Numbered from the stretch's first letter, positions 27,192-35,967 are shown. The stretch is DNA of 64,000 bases from Enterococcus_D sp050529585 (GCF_050529585.1 NZ_CP172882.1:2046001-2110000), one strand, 5' to 3'. A program made the numbers and translations. The notes: a model not told the origin generated them from the sequence alone.

Positions 27192-28181
27192 CTAGTCTTG
27201 ATAACCGTTTGGATGACTGACATGCCATTTCCAGGCGGTTTCGATAATCGATTCAACATTTGTATACTTTGGTTGCCAGCCTAAGACAGCTTTTGCCTTA
27301 TCACTTGAAGCCACTAATGTACTCGGATCGCCAGCGCGTCTAGGTGCGATGCGGGCAGGAATCTCTTTTTGTGTGACAGTGCGGGCTGCTTCAACCATTT
27401 CTTTGACTGAATAGCCATTGTTGCTGCCCAAATTGAAGACATTGCTTTCATTGCCTTTTAACAAATAGTCTAATGCCAATAGATGCGCAGCAATCAAATC
27501 TTCCACATGCACATAATCACGGATACAAGTCCCGTCTGGTGTATCATAATCGTCACCAAAAATCGCAACTTCTTTTCGCTGACCTAACGCTGCTTGCAAA
27601 ATGATTGGTACCAAATGTGTTTCCGGGTCATGGTCTTCACCAATCGTTGCGTCCGCTTTGGCACCAGCGACATTAAAGTAGCGCAACGCGACAAATTTCA
27701 TGCCGTATGCTTCGTCACACCATCGCATCATTTTTTCCATCATCAACTTGCTTTCGCCATATGGATTTTTGGGATTGGTCGGTGTCATTTCAGTAATTGG
27801 GCTTTGTTCTGGTTCACCATAGGTCGCCGCTGTTGAAGAAAAGACAATATGTTTCACCGAGAACTCTTGCATGACTTCTAATAAAATCTGCATACCGTAA
27901 ACATTATTATTGAAATATTTTAGAGGATTCTCAACAGATTCGCCTACTAAAGAACTAGCAGCAAAATGGATGACACCCTCGATTTCTTCTTTTGCAAAAA
28001 CATCTTTCAGAAAATCTTTGTCGCGAATATCCCCTTGATAAAATGCTGCATCCGGATGGACTGCTTGACGATGTCCTGTCAATAAATTATCAACGACCGC
28101 AACTTTATTTCCTTGATTGATCAGTTGGTCTACCGCGTGGGAGCCAATATATCCTGCCCCGCCTAATACTAAAATCGTCAT
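27192..28181 (-). CDS. galE: UDP-glucose 4-epimerase
   Basis: A 329-residue short-chain dehydrogenase-type epimerase (UDP-galactose to UDP-glucose, bound NAD). The Rossmann motif is VLGGAGYIGSHAVDQL. The catalytic Ser-Tyr-Lys set is in SSTAATYGEP and NPYGESKLMMEK. KNPYGESK, ALRYFNVAGA and GTCIRDYVHVEDL are typical of GalE. It is the second gene of galKETR. Confidence 0.96.
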   Translation of the reverse strand: MTILVLGGAGYIGSHAVDQLINQGNKVAVVDNLLTGHRQAVHPDAAFYQGDIRDKDFLKDVFAKEEIEGVIHFAASSLVGESVENPLKYFNNNVYGMQILLEVMQEFSVKHIVFSSTAATYGEPEQSPITEMTPTNPKNPYGESKLMMEKMMRWCDEAYGMKFVALRYFNVAGAKADATIGEDHDPETHLVPIILQAALGQRKEVAIFGDDYDTPDGTCIRDYVHVEDLIAAHLLALDYLLKGNESNVFNLGSNNGYSVKEMVEAARTVTQKEIPARIAPRRAGDPSTLVASSDKAKAVLGWQPKYTNVESIIETAWKWHVSHPNGYQD

Positions 28182-28221
28182 TATTCAGCCTTCTTTCTTA
28201 TTGTCTTCATCGTTTCTTATT

Positions 28222-29379
28222 CTACAGTTTTCGTGCACCATCATCAATACTCGCTTGATAAATGTCTGCTGGATAGCAGATTTTATCTTCATACGCGGTT
28301 AGTACTTGTTCTTTGAAGTCATTCCATTCACTGGCTTTGACCAATGCAATGCCACAACCGCCAAAACCTGCACCAGTCATACGGGCACCTAAGACAGCCG
28401 GATGGGCTTGAGCTGCAGCTGCAAGCGTATCTAATTCAATACCTGTTACTTCATAATCATCTCGTAAAGAGGTATGGGAATCATTCAGTAGTTGACCGAA
28501 AGTCACTAAGTCACCTGCTGTCAATGCAGCTTTGGCTTTCAATGTACGCTGATTCTCAGTTACTGCATGTTTTGCACGTTTGATCAAGGTTTCATCGCCA
28601 ATCAAATCTGTATTGGCAAAGAAGGTCTCTTCATCCAATGCACCAAGGGAATCGATCGAACATTTGGTTTGCAGACGTGCCAATGCTTCTTCACACTCTG
28701 ATCGGCGTTCGTTGTATTTAGAATCAGCTAATTCGCGACGTTTATTGGTATTCATGATAGCAATCACGTATTCTCCAAATGCTGCAGGTACAACATCGTA
28801 GTTTAAAGTGTTGGTATCTAACAACAAAGCATGATCTTTTTGCCCCATGCCGATCGCAAATTGATCCATAATACCCGAATTGACGCCAATAAATTCATTT
28901 TCAACCTTCTTGCCGATTTTAACCAAGTCTAAGCGATCCAATGTCAATTGATACAAATCTTCTAACATCACACCCGTCAACAACTCGATGGACGCAGAGG
29001 AAGATAATCCAGCTCCATTTGGAATATTGCCATAAAACGCCACATCAAAACCAGTCGTGATATCATGTCCAGCTTCTTTTAAGTAGCGTAAGACTCCTTT
29101 GGGATAATTGGTCCAATTGTCTGTCTTGCGATATTCTAAATCATCTAAATCAAAAGAAATGATCCCTATATCAGGAAAGTTTTCCGAATACAAGCGTACC
29201 AGTTGATCTTCGCGTTTGCGGGCGACTGCATAAGTCCCGAGTGTAATAGCTGCTGGGAAGACATACCCGCCATTGTAATCAGTATGTTCCCCAATCAAGT
29301 TGATTCTTCCAGGTGCAAAGTAAGTACCTGTGCCCATTTCATCAAATCGCTCTTTAAAAATGTCTGCTAGTTTATCCAT
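28222..29379 (-). CDS. galK: Galactokinase
   Basis: A 385-residue GHMP kinase, the first step of galactose use. The galactokinase signature APGRINLIGEHTDYNGGYVFPAAI is at about 22-45, the ATP loop GAGLSSSASIELL at about 120, and the late motif ARMTGAGFGGCGIALV at about 335. GGAG lies before the ATG at 29379; the longer frame runs into the promoter. It is first in galKETR. There is no galM here. Confidence 0.96.
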   Translation of the reverse strand: MDKLADIFKERFDEMGTGTYFAPGRINLIGEHTDYNGGYVFPAAITLGTYAVARKREDQLVRLYSENFPDIGIISFDLDDLEYRKTDNWTNYPKGVLRYLKEAGHDITTGFDVAFYGNIPNGAGLSSSASIELLTGVMLEDLYQLTLDRLDLVKIGKKVENEFIGVNSGIMDQFAIGMGQKDHALLLDTNTLNYDVVPAAFGEYVIAIMNTNKRRELADSKYNERRSECEEALARLQTKCSIDSLGALDEETFFANTDLIGDETLIKRAKHAVTENQRTLKAKAALTAGDLVTFGQLLNDSHTSLRDDYEVTGIELDTLAAAAQAHPAVLGARMTGAGFGGCGIALVKASEWNDFKEQVLTAYEDKICYPADIYQASIDDGARKL

Positions 29380-29401
29380 AGATATCGCTCCTTTATTTTC
29401 G

Positions 29402-29410
29402 TTTAGTAAA
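29402..29410. promoter_or_regulatory. Second GalR-type half-operator at the galK start
   Basis: TTTAGTAAA, the reverse complement of the core of the main operator, lies 23 bp centre to centre from it, at the expected start of transcription. Confidence 0.5.
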
Positions 29411-29413
29411 TTT

Positions 29414-29442
29414 ATTATAAAATATTTACTAAATATTATCAA
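29414..29442 (-). promoter_or_regulatory. Promoter of galKETR
   Basis: TTGATA (29437-29442) and TATAAT (29414-29419) on the minus strand, with a 17-bp spacer. This is a near-consensus promoter that would need strong repression. Confidence 0.82.
29421..29437. promoter_or_regulatory. Perfect 17-bp palindromic operator in the galK promoter spacer
   Basis: AATATTTACTAAATATT is palindromic about the central C and fills the -35/-10 spacer. Another TTTAC-N4-GTAAA palindrome lies at 29446-29459 behind the -35. The placement fits repression by the operon's own LacI-family protein. Confidence 0.68.
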
Positions 29443-29469
29443 GAGTTTACTTAGGTAAAGCGTTTATTT

Positions 29470-29498
29470 TTGAATTTTTTCGTCATTTGACGCATAAT
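29470..29498 (+). promoter_or_regulatory. Promoter of the DUF3042 gene
   Basis: TTGAAT (29470-29475) and CATAAT (29493-29498), 17-bp spacer. Confidence 0.6.
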
Positions 29499-29535
29499 GA
29501 AAGTATCACTAAAGACAAAGACGAGGTGTTTGATA

Positions 29536-29703
29536 ATGAAACGATTTTTAACTGGATTTCTAATTGGTACTGCAGCAACTGTTGCCGCTGCAGCGAGTGT
29601 AGTTTTAACTGTCAAGAAACAAGTCATCGACCCAATCGATGAACAACAAGCTGCCCATGACGAAAAACGTAAACGGGCAATGCGCAAAAGCGTGGCACGC
29701 TAA
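29536..29703 (+). CDS. Small membrane protein, DUF3042 family
   Basis: A 55-residue protein with one N-terminal membrane helix (FLTGFLIGTAATVAAAASVVL). A charged, helical tail ends in ARKR-like basic sequence (KRKRAMRKSVAR). It matches DUF3042, a Lactobacillales family with no known function. GAGGTG lies 9 nt before the ATG at 29536. It is monocistronic, divergent from galK, with its own promoter and terminator. Confidence 0.85.
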   Translation: MKRFLTGFLIGTAATVAAAASVVLTVKKQVIDPIDEQQAAHDEKRKRAMRKSVAR

Positions 29704-29715
29704 ACATCGGCCAAA

Positions 29716-29754
29716 TAAAAAAACCGCTAACAGGTTATTGGTTAGCGGTTTTTT
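29716..29754. terminator. Bidirectional terminator overlapping the DUF488 stop codon
   Basis: AACCGCTAAC and GTTAGCGGTT form a 10-bp stem with A- and T-runs. The last codons and stop of the convergent DUF488 gene lie in the 3' arm. Confidence 0.88.
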
Positions 29755-30109
29755 GTGACGCTTTTTGTAATTTTTCACGCAGAACTGTCGCTTGATTAAA
29801 TCGTTCATCTTTTGCCCCATACAGCAGTGTTACTGTGGCATGTTCTTTGATCAGTACTTGCAATGTTTGGTAGGCTTCTTTTCCATGGCCTTGTTTCAGT
29901 TCTGTTAGATATTTTTCTTTGAATGCTTCATAACGTGCTGGCTCATGGTTAAACCATTTTCTTAGATCCGTACTTGGTGCCACATCCTTCAACCACAAAT
30001 CGATGGCAGCAGCTTCTTTACTGACCCCTCTAGGCCATATACGATCGACCAATATCCGATAGCCATCTTCAGCTGCTTTGGGCTCATAAATCCTCTTTTG
30101 CTTGATCAT
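29735..30109 (-). CDS. DUF488 family protein
   Basis: A 124-residue DUF488 protein. The motif ILVDRIWPRGVSKE with LWLKDVAPSTDLRKWF (residues 18-55) and VTLLYGAKDERFNQA near the end define the family. The biochemical role is not established. AGGAG lies 8 nt before the ATG at 30109; the ATG nine bases earlier would touch the ribosome site, so I reject it. Its 3' end shares a terminator stem with the DUF3042 gene. Confidence 0.82.
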   Translation of the reverse strand: MIKQKRIYEPKAAEDGYRILVDRIWPRGVSKEAAAIDLWLKDVAPSTDLRKWFNHEPARYEAFKEKYLTELKQGHGKEAYQTLQVLIKEHATVTLLYGAKDERFNQATVLREKLQKASQKTANQ

Positions 30110-30161
30110 TTCGTCCATCTCCTAACTGTCTGCAATAATAGGTTTGCTCCAGCCATATATG

Positions 30162-30190
30162 CAAAAACCCATCTACAGGATAGATGGGCT
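30162..30190 (-). terminator. Terminator after the rhodanese-like gene
   Basis: CCCATCTA and TAGATGGG form the stem; the minus strand continues with TTTTTG. Confidence 0.8.
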
Positions 30191-30196
30191 GTTTTG

Positions 30197-30598
30197 CTAA
30201 AGGGTATTTTTCTTCTTGGTTTTACCGCTCCAACCTTCATATCCTTCTTTTAAGATATACACATTGGTGAAGCCTTCTTTACGTAATTTGTTTGCCGCCC
30301 GAATACTCAATGATTTCCGGGTATCATATAGATAAATCGGCTGATCTTTACGAAACGCGCTAAAAGAATTGCTTAACACGGTGAAAGGAATATTGCGGGC
30401 ACCCATAATATGGCCGCTATCAAATTCATTTTTTTCACGTACATCGATCACTTGCGCTTTTTTCATTCCTGCTTTGAACTCATCTTCGGGGATGATCGTT
30501 GCTGATCGCCGTCCCATGATTTGATAATAACCCCAGTTTAGGGCGATTGCTAAGATAATCAGTCCCAAAACAAGATTGATCCACATAATTGGTGACAT
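30197..30598 (-). CDS. Membrane-anchored rhodanese-like protein lacking the catalytic Cys
   Basis: A 133-residue protein: one N-terminal membrane helix (WINLVLGLIILAIALNW), then a rhodanese domain with VIDVREKNEFDSGHIMGARNIPF and the C-terminal helix ILKEGYEGW. The active-site loop, normally C-x-x-G-x-R/K-S/A, reads YLYDTRKSLSIRAA, with Asp where the sulphur-carrying Cys is expected. It is therefore unlikely to be a sulphurtransferase and may only bind or scaffold. It follows glcK, as the yqgQ-glcK region of other Firmicutes often continues. Confidence 0.85.
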   Translation of the reverse strand: MSPIMWINLVLGLIILAIALNWGYYQIMGRRSATIIPEDEFKAGMKKAQVIDVREKNEFDSGHIMGARNIPFTVLSNSFSAFRKDQPIYLYDTRKSLSIRAANKLRKEGFTNVYILKEGYEGWSGKTKKKNTL

Positions 30599-30661
30599 AT
30601 TTTTCCTCTATCCTCTCTACTCTCACTTCAATAAAATAATTGAGACACGAAAAAATCGTGT

Positions 30662-31627
30662 TTATTGTGCAAATTGTAATGCCAACGACGCAGCACCGAT
30701 CACACCCGCATCGTTGCCTAGTTGTGCTAATTTGATTTCTGTACTTTCCGTGACTTGCGGGAAGGTAAACTTGGCGAAATAAGTTGCAACACGTTTGCGT
30801 AAGAATTCACCTGCAGCAGAAACACCGCCACCTAAAACAATACTTGCCGGATTCAATGTGTTTCCAAGATTCCCGCAAGCTAAACCAAGATAGAAACATA
30901 CTTTATCGACGACCATCAAGCCAAAGGGATCATTGGCTTGGGCCGCATCAAAGATATCTTTGCTTGAAACCTCTTCACCATTGTCTAATTGTTGTTTCAA
31001 TTTAGAATCGCCTGCATACTCTTCAGCTAGTGTCCGTGCGACTCTGACTACCCCTGTTGCACTAGAAACTGTTTCTAAGCATCCGCGTTTGCCGCAAGTA
31101 CATTCGTATCCTTCAGGATCGACTGTGATATGACCGATCTCACCGGCACACCCAGCTTTGCCATGAAGCAGTTGTCCTTCCATGATAATGCCGCCACCGA
31201 CACCAGTACCCAAGGTGATAAAGATCACATCTGGATTGTTTTCACCAGCACCTTTCCAACGCTCGCCCAAAGCGGCAACATTGGCGTCATTGTCGATAGC
31301 AAAAGCAATGCCTGTTCCTTTTTCAATCAATTCTTTGACTGGTTGCAATGTTTTCCAATTCAGGTTATAAGCACCGATGACCGTTCCCTTCTCCCGATCA
31401 ACACTGCCTGGTGTCCCCATGCCGATGCCGATAAAATCTTCAGGTTTCATGTCATACAAACCTAATCTGTGATTGATCGATGCAATGATCTCCGGTACGA
31501 TATGGGCACCCTCATCAAGGATATTGGTATCAATACTCCATTTTTGTTGAATCTCTCCCTCTGTTGTCAAAATGGCAAATTTGACTGTCGTGCCGCCTAA
31601 ATCGATGCCGATGATTTTTTTGTCCAT
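30662..31627 (-). CDS. glcK: Glucokinase, ROK family
   Basis: A 321-residue ROK-family glucokinase, which phosphorylates intracellular glucose. The ATP loop is IGIDLGGTTVKFAI, and the sugar-binding region is EIGHITVDPEGYECTCGKRGCLETV, containing the CxCGxxGCxE zinc motif (about 170-185). The ATG at 31627 overlaps the yqgQ stop as TGATG, indicating coupling. An in-frame GTG one codon earlier is possible. The glucose formed downstream of galactose or disaccharide hydrolysis would be its substrate. Confidence 0.94.
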   Translation of the reverse strand: MDKKIIGIDLGGTTVKFAILTTEGEIQQKWSIDTNILDEGAHIVPEIIASINHRLGLYDMKPEDFIGIGMGTPGSVDREKGTVIGAYNLNWKTLQPVKELIEKGTGIAFAIDNDANVAALGERWKGAGENNPDVIFITLGTGVGGGIIMEGQLLHGKAGCAGEIGHITVDPEGYECTCGKRGCLETVSSATGVVRVARTLAEEYAGDSKLKQQLDNGEEVSSKDIFDAAQANDPFGLMVVDKVCFYLGLACGNLGNTLNPASIVLGGGVSAAGEFLRKRVATYFAKFTFPQVTESTEIKLAQLGNDAGVIGAASLALQFAQ

Positions 31628-31836
31628 CACAATTTTTCCTCCCGACTTTCTTCTATTCGATGTTCACGTTTAAGGATATGCCAAGCGGTCATATAAGTAT
31701 CTTGATCAATCAAGCGGCTGTCATAAAAGTTTTTCAACTCGATCTGCATCAATTCAATATCGTAGATACGCTTGCCTACATAAATATAAACACCAAATTG
31801 TTTCAGTAATTGCTGTACGTCATATAATGTTTCCAT
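31627..31836 (-). CDS. yqgQ: YqgQ family (DUF910) small protein
   Basis: A 69-residue helical protein of the YqgQ family, with YDVQQLLKQFGVYIYVGKR and ELMQIELKNFYDSRLID. The function is unknown. It lies between the rhomboid gene and glcK exactly as in Bacillus (yqgP-yqgQ-glcK) and is translationally coupled to glcK. Confidence 0.9.
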   Translation of the reverse strand: METLYDVQQLLKQFGVYIYVGKRIYDIELMQIELKNFYDSRLIDQDTYMTAWHILKREHRIEESREEKL

Positions 31837-31854
31837 ATAACCACTTCCTGCTTA

Positions 31855-32535
31855 TTATACAAGTATTTGATATTTTTTTAAACCATATATCACAAAAATC
31901 ACCAATAAGAAAACAAAGAGTACCCCTGAGATGATTCGTGTATGAATAGAATATTTGCCATAATTTTTCGGCAACGCAAATAGATTCCCTAACAGCAGCC
32001 CACCAATGATTCCGCCTATGTGCCCCCAAATATCGATTGACTGATCAAATAAGCCAAATACAAGATTCAAGCCGACAAATAAGGCGAATTGGCGTACCAT
32101 TGCTTGAATGCGGTAATCGTTTTTGAAATGCAGACCTAGAATCAAAAAGGCGCCAAACAAACCAAACAACGATGTACTTGCGCCAGCTGATTGCACCCCA
32201 GCTTGATTGAAAGCGAAACTCATCGCATTGCCCATGATACCGCTAAGCATATACAAACCAAAAAAACGGCTATGTCCATAAATGGCTTCCACTTGCTGCC
32301 CCATATAATACAAAATCACTGAATTGATAGCAAAATGTGCCAAACCAAAATGCAGAAAAATCGGTGTAACAAAACGCCAGTATTCGTGCATGTATGCAAC
32401 AAAAGGGCCGTACATCACGCCACTGATCTGTATCGATGGTGTGAGATAGCCGAGAATAAACACGATTGTTTGAATCGCCAAAAATAAATAAGTAAAGAAT
32501 GGTTGATTGCGCCATTTTTTCATAAAAGTATTCAT
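31855..32535 (-). CDS. gluP: Rhomboid-family intramembrane serine protease
   Basis: A 226-residue polytopic protein with six or seven hydrophobic segments. The catalytic Ser is in GASTSLFGLFGAF (about residue 122) and the His in WGHIGGIIGGLLLGN (about 177). Asn/His oxyanion positions appear in FGLAHFAINSVILYYMG. It corresponds to Bacillus YqgP/GluP by position but lacks the long N-terminal and TPR extensions. It overlaps the upstream 5-FTHF cyclo-ligase gene by ATGA. Confidence 0.9.
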   Translation of the reverse strand: MNTFMKKWRNQPFFTYLFLAIQTIVFILGYLTPSIQISGVMYGPFVAYMHEYWRFVTPIFLHFGLAHFAINSVILYYMGQQVEAIYGHSRFFGLYMLSGIMGNAMSFAFNQAGVQSAGASTSLFGLFGAFLILGLHFKNDYRIQAMVRQFALFVGLNLVFGLFDQSIDIWGHIGGIIGGLLLGNLFALPKNYGKYSIHTRIISGVLFVFLLVIFVIYGLKKYQILV

Positions 32536-33089
32536 TGTGCCGCTCCTTTGCTTGCTGAATCATAGGTGTCTGTAATGATTTTATCCACTGGAATATCAAA
32601 GGCTTCTGGACGCCATTGATCATTGATCTGCTCCGAAAAAACCAAAGAAATGGTATGTCCACTGTACGTTGCTAGAAAACGATCATAATAGCCACCGCCA
32701 AACCCGATACGATAACCTGAAGTCGAAAAAATCAACCCTGGAACAAGTACAAGGTCCAATTGCGTTGCTTCTTTTTCACTTATGGGTTCATCTACACCAA
32801 AAGCCGACTTTTGATAACGCGTACGCGCGTCGACTTCAAAAAAATGCAATGCTTTGTTGACAGTTTTAGGTACAGCGATACGTTTATTTTCTTTGGCTGC
32901 TTGCGCAAAAATCGCTTGCGTGTCAAATTCAAAGGGCAGTGAGCGAATCACGCCAACTGATTTCGCATTTTGCCAGTCTTGCGATGCAAACAGCAATTGC
33001 TGAATCAGAACTTCTTTCTTTTGTTTGCGTTTTTTTGGGAGTTGTTCTAGCGTACTGATCATTTGTTTTCTTAAAAAAGCTTTCTCCAT
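32532..33089 (-). CDS. 5-formyltetrahydrofolate cyclo-ligase
   Basis: A 185-residue enzyme that converts 5-formyl-THF to 5,10-methenyl-THF with ATP. Motifs: LRKQMISTLEQLPKKRK at the start, DLVLVPGLIFSTSGYRIGFGGGYYDRFL (about 125-150) and LVFSEQI. The ATG at 33089 has GAGAGGAG upstream; a longer frame to 33131 is not homologous. It is the Bacillus yqgN equivalent and the first gene of the yqgN-gluP-yqgQ-glcK operon. Confidence 0.93.
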   Translation of the reverse strand: MEKAFLRKQMISTLEQLPKKRKQKKEVLIQQLLFASQDWQNAKSVGVIRSLPFEFDTQAIFAQAAKENKRIAVPKTVNKALHFFEVDARTRYQKSAFGVDEPISEKEATQLDLVLVPGLIFSTSGYRIGFGGGYYDRFLATYSGHTISLVFSEQINDQWRPEAFDIPVDKIITDTYDSASKGAAQ

Positions 33090-33179
33090 GAAATCACTCC
33101 TCTCAGAGATAGTACCAAAAAAAAGCGCCAAATAGCAAACGCTAATGAGAGAAAATTCGTTTTTCTCTGCTTATCACGT

Positions 33180-34157
33180 TTATCGTGCTTTTTGACGAAT
33201 CATTAAATATAAAAAATAAGGGGCGCCAACAAGAGAGATAATGATTCCTGCAGGTATTTCACCGTTGGTCAACACCAGACGGCCGATCGTATCACTGACC
33301 AAAACCAAGATGCTCCCCACCATTCCGGACAAGACGAGCGCTGTACGTGATTCTTTTCCGACGATTCCTTTGGCAATATGCGGTGCCAATAAACCGACAA
33401 AAGCCAAATTACCAGTATAGCCGACAGTACTTGCAGCCAAACCAACCGCTAATAGCAAGAACCATGTCCGCAGCTTCGTCAGAGAAACACCCAAACTGAT
33501 TGCTTGTTCCTCGCCAAAGCCAAGCAGATTCAATAGTGGTGCTGTAAAGAAAACAGCCGCTGAAAATAAGATCACCCACGGCAAAAGGCTAATGATCTGT
33601 GCCCATGACGTTCCCCAAATGGCCCCAGAAAGCCACGACGTCACAAAGCTATAGCGGTCCTTTGATAATTGGACTGTTAGTAATAACGTGCCGGCTGCTA
33701 AGCCGGCGTTCACAGCAATCCCTGCCAACAGAACCCGTTCCATCGACAACAATTGCCGGTACTTGAAAGCAATGAAATATACCAAACAAGCTGCCGCCAA
33801 TCCGCCAATCGTGCCAATCAATGGCAATAGATAAGACCCTTGGGCATAAAAACCCAAATAAATGATCACGAATAGGCCTGCCCCATTGTTGATTCCTAAA
33901 ATACTTGCATCTGCCAATTCATTCCTTGTCACACCTTGTAAAGCAAAACCAGAAAAGCCGAAAGCCAGACCGGCAAGCAGGGCCAAACATGCCCTTGGCA
34001 AACGAAAGGACATCAATGTAAGGACTTGACTGCTAGAAGCCGTTCCTTTGAGTATATCCAACAAAACATCAAAAGAAAGAAACGTTTTACCAACCATCAC
34101 ACTTGCCAAAAAGGCACCTATCACTAGGAGGAAAAAGAATATCATTTTTTTCTTCAC
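33180..34157 (-). CDS. FecCD-family iron-siderophore ABC permease (second)
   Basis: A 325-residue permease with about ten membrane helices. It carries RLPRACLALLAGLAFGFSGFALQGVTRNELADASILGINNGAGL and the ATPase-contact loop GLLAPHIAKGIVG. With the preceding permease it should form the channel of an importer for ferric siderophores, haem or a cobalamin-like ligand. It starts with GTG at 34157, which overlaps the stop of the first permease (GTGA). Confidence 0.9.
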   Translation of the reverse strand: MKKKMIFFFLLVIGAFLASVMVGKTFLSFDVLLDILKGTASSSQVLTLMSFRLPRACLALLAGLAFGFSGFALQGVTRNELADASILGINNGAGLFVIIYLGFYAQGSYLLPLIGTIGGLAAACLVYFIAFKYRQLLSMERVLLAGIAVNAGLAAGTLLLTVQLSKDRYSFVTSWLSGAIWGTSWAQIISLLPWVILFSAAVFFTAPLLNLLGFGEEQAISLGVSLTKLRTWFLLLAVGLAASTVGYTGNLAFVGLLAPHIAKGIVGKESRTALVLSGMVGSILVLVSDTIGRLVLTNGEIPAGIIISLVGAPYFLYLMIRQKAR

Positions 34158-35137
34158 AGCTGTTCCCTCCTAATCTTGACCAATAGGAAAGGTACACCGA
34201 TCAATGCCAAAATCGCCCCAAAAGGTGTTTCAAATGGCGGATTGATCAAGCGGCCAACCAAATCGGCGGCCATGACTAGCGTGCCCCCGCCAATCACTGT
34301 CAACGGTAAAATGAATTGGTAATTTTTGCCTACGAGGCCCCGCATCACATGAGGCACCATCAATCCGATAAAACTGACCGGTCCAACTAATGACACAGCC
34401 ATCCCGGCTAAAATGACCACTAATAGCAGGGCAGCCCCTCTGATGCCATGGGGGTGTTTGCCGAGAGCAATCACTGTATCATCTCCTAAAGACAAAAGAT
34501 TCAGTGATTTTCCCATACCTAACGTCAATAAAATAGCAAATAAATAAATCGGTGCGGCAAAGCGCAATTGCGCCCACGTCACATTGGCCGCTCCACCAAT
34601 AAACCAAAAAGCCAAATCTTGGTTCAAATCAAATTGTAATGACAAGGTTTGACTAATTGCCGAAAAAAAAGAACTTAGCGCGACCCCAGCCAATACCAAT
34701 CCTGTTGGTGACATCCCTAAACGGGCATACTTTGTAAGTAAAAATAAAAAGACCGTGGCAATGAGAGCACCCAAAAAAGAAAAAAGGGCCGCTTGACTTG
34801 GTTGAATCGTTGGAAACAAAATAAAAGCAATCGCCAGCCCCACAGCGGCCCCGCTATTGACACCTAAAAGCCCCCCATCAGCCAAGGGATTTTTGGTGAT
34901 GCCTTGCATGACCGCGCCAGTAACCGCAAAACAACTGCCGACAAGAAAAGCGGACAACACTCTAGGCAACCGAATATTACGCAACACTTGGTGCAATTGA
35001 TTTTGGTAATCAAAATCAAAAAAAGCTTCCTTGATGGTCTTTAAGGGGATATCCGCGGCACCTTGTGTAATTGCCAAAAAGAAAATACTTGCAAATAGAA
35101 CACAACATATGAAAAATAGCCAAATAAATCGCTTCAT
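34154..35137 (-). CDS. FecCD-family iron-siderophore ABC permease (first)
   Basis: A 327-residue permease, about ten helices, with NIRLPRVLSAFLVGSCFAVTGAVMQGITKNPLADGGLLGVNSGA and the coupling motif GLMVPHVMRGLVG. It overlaps the ATPase gene by ATGA and the second permease by GTGA, so the three are one Fur-linked operon. Confidence 0.91.
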   Translation of the reverse strand: MKRFIWLFFICCVLFASIFFLAITQGAADIPLKTIKEAFFDFDYQNQLHQVLRNIRLPRVLSAFLVGSCFAVTGAVMQGITKNPLADGGLLGVNSGAAVGLAIAFILFPTIQPSQAALFSFLGALIATVFLFLLTKYARLGMSPTGLVLAGVALSSFFSAISQTLSLQFDLNQDLAFWFIGGAANVTWAQLRFAAPIYLFAILLTLGMGKSLNLLSLGDDTVIALGKHPHGIRGAALLLVVILAGMAVSLVGPVSFIGLMVPHVMRGLVGKNYQFILPLTVIGGGTLVMAADLVGRLINPPFETPFGAILALIGVPFLLVKIRREQL

Positions 35138-35925
35138 GATCCAGCCCCCAGATCATAAGTCAAAATCAAGGGTTTACGGCTATTGGGAAATGTCGTCAGT
35201 GTCGCTTCGATATCAAATAGCTTTTTGAGCCACTGTGTGGTCAAGACTTCCTCTGGTGTACCAGATATCAACAATTCCCCAGACTTCAAGGCAAAAATAT
35301 AGTCAGCAAATCGAGATGCCTGATTCAAATCATGGATCGACATGATAATCGTTTTGTCATACTGCTGATTGATTTGCTGCAGCAAGAGCAATATTTCTAG
35401 TTGATGTGCCGGATCTAAAAAGGTCGTGGGTTCATCTAAAATCACAATATCCGTATCTTGGGCCAAGGCCATCGCAATCCATACCCGCTGCTTTTGACCG
35501 CCGGACAGTGTCCCTATATTTTCATCCGCCAGCGCTTCAAGTCCCGTTGCATGCAATGCCCATTCAATGGCTTCACTGTCTTTTTTGGACAAACCACTTA
35601 GACCTTTTTGGTAAGGAAAGCGGCCATAGGAAACAATTTCGCGAATCGTTAAGCCAATTGAAGAATCGCTGATTTGCGACAAAAGGGCGATTTGACTGGC
35701 CACTTCTTTGGTTTTTATTTGATGCAACTGCTTTTCACCTAACAATATCTCTCCTGACAAAGGCGTCAATACGCGGGCCAAAGCCTTCAATAAGGTCGAC
35801 TTGCCGCTGCCGTTCGGACCAATCAAACCAATGATTTTCCCTTCTGGAATCTCAATTGTTAGGTGTTGCACAATTTTTTGTTTTTGATAGCCAACCGTCA
35901 AGTCAACTGTTCTCAATTTTGCCAT
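35134..35925 (-). CDS. ABC transporter ATPase for siderophore import
   Basis: A 263-residue FepC/FhuC-type ATPase. Walker A is GPNGSGKSTLLKA (about 36-48), the signature is LSGGQKQRVWIAMALAQ, Walker B is DIVILDEPTTFLD, and the switch His is in SIHDLNQA. It is the first gene of the minus-strand operon. The promoter overlaps a Fur box 25 bp before the ATG at 35925. Confidence 0.94.
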   Translation of the reverse strand: MAKLRTVDLTVGYQKQKIVQHLTIEIPEGKIIGLIGPNGSGKSTLLKALARVLTPLSGEILLGEKQLHQIKTKEVASQIALLSQISDSSIGLTIREIVSYGRFPYQKGLSGLSKKDSEAIEWALHATGLEALADENIGTLSGGQKQRVWIAMALAQDTDIVILDEPTTFLDPAHQLEILLLLQQINQQYDKTIIMSIHDLNQASRFADYIFALKSGELLISGTPEEVLTTQWLKKLFDIEATLTTFPNSRKPLILTYDLGAGS

Positions 35926-35948
35926 AATTTCCCTCGATCATATATACT

Positions 35949-35967
35949 GATAATGATTATCAATTAT
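35949..35967. promoter_or_regulatory. Fur box of the ATPase-permease operon
   Basis: GATAATGATTATCAATTAT is very close to the 19-bp Fur consensus GATAATGATWATCATTATC. It covers the -10 of the minus-strand promoter. Confidence 0.9.

Noticed and set aside
33090..33179. Terminator of the siderophore permease operon
   Set aside because: AGAGAAAA/TTTTCTCT forms a stem but has no T-run. The AGCG/CGCT pair before the T-run is only 4 bp, so I do not call it.
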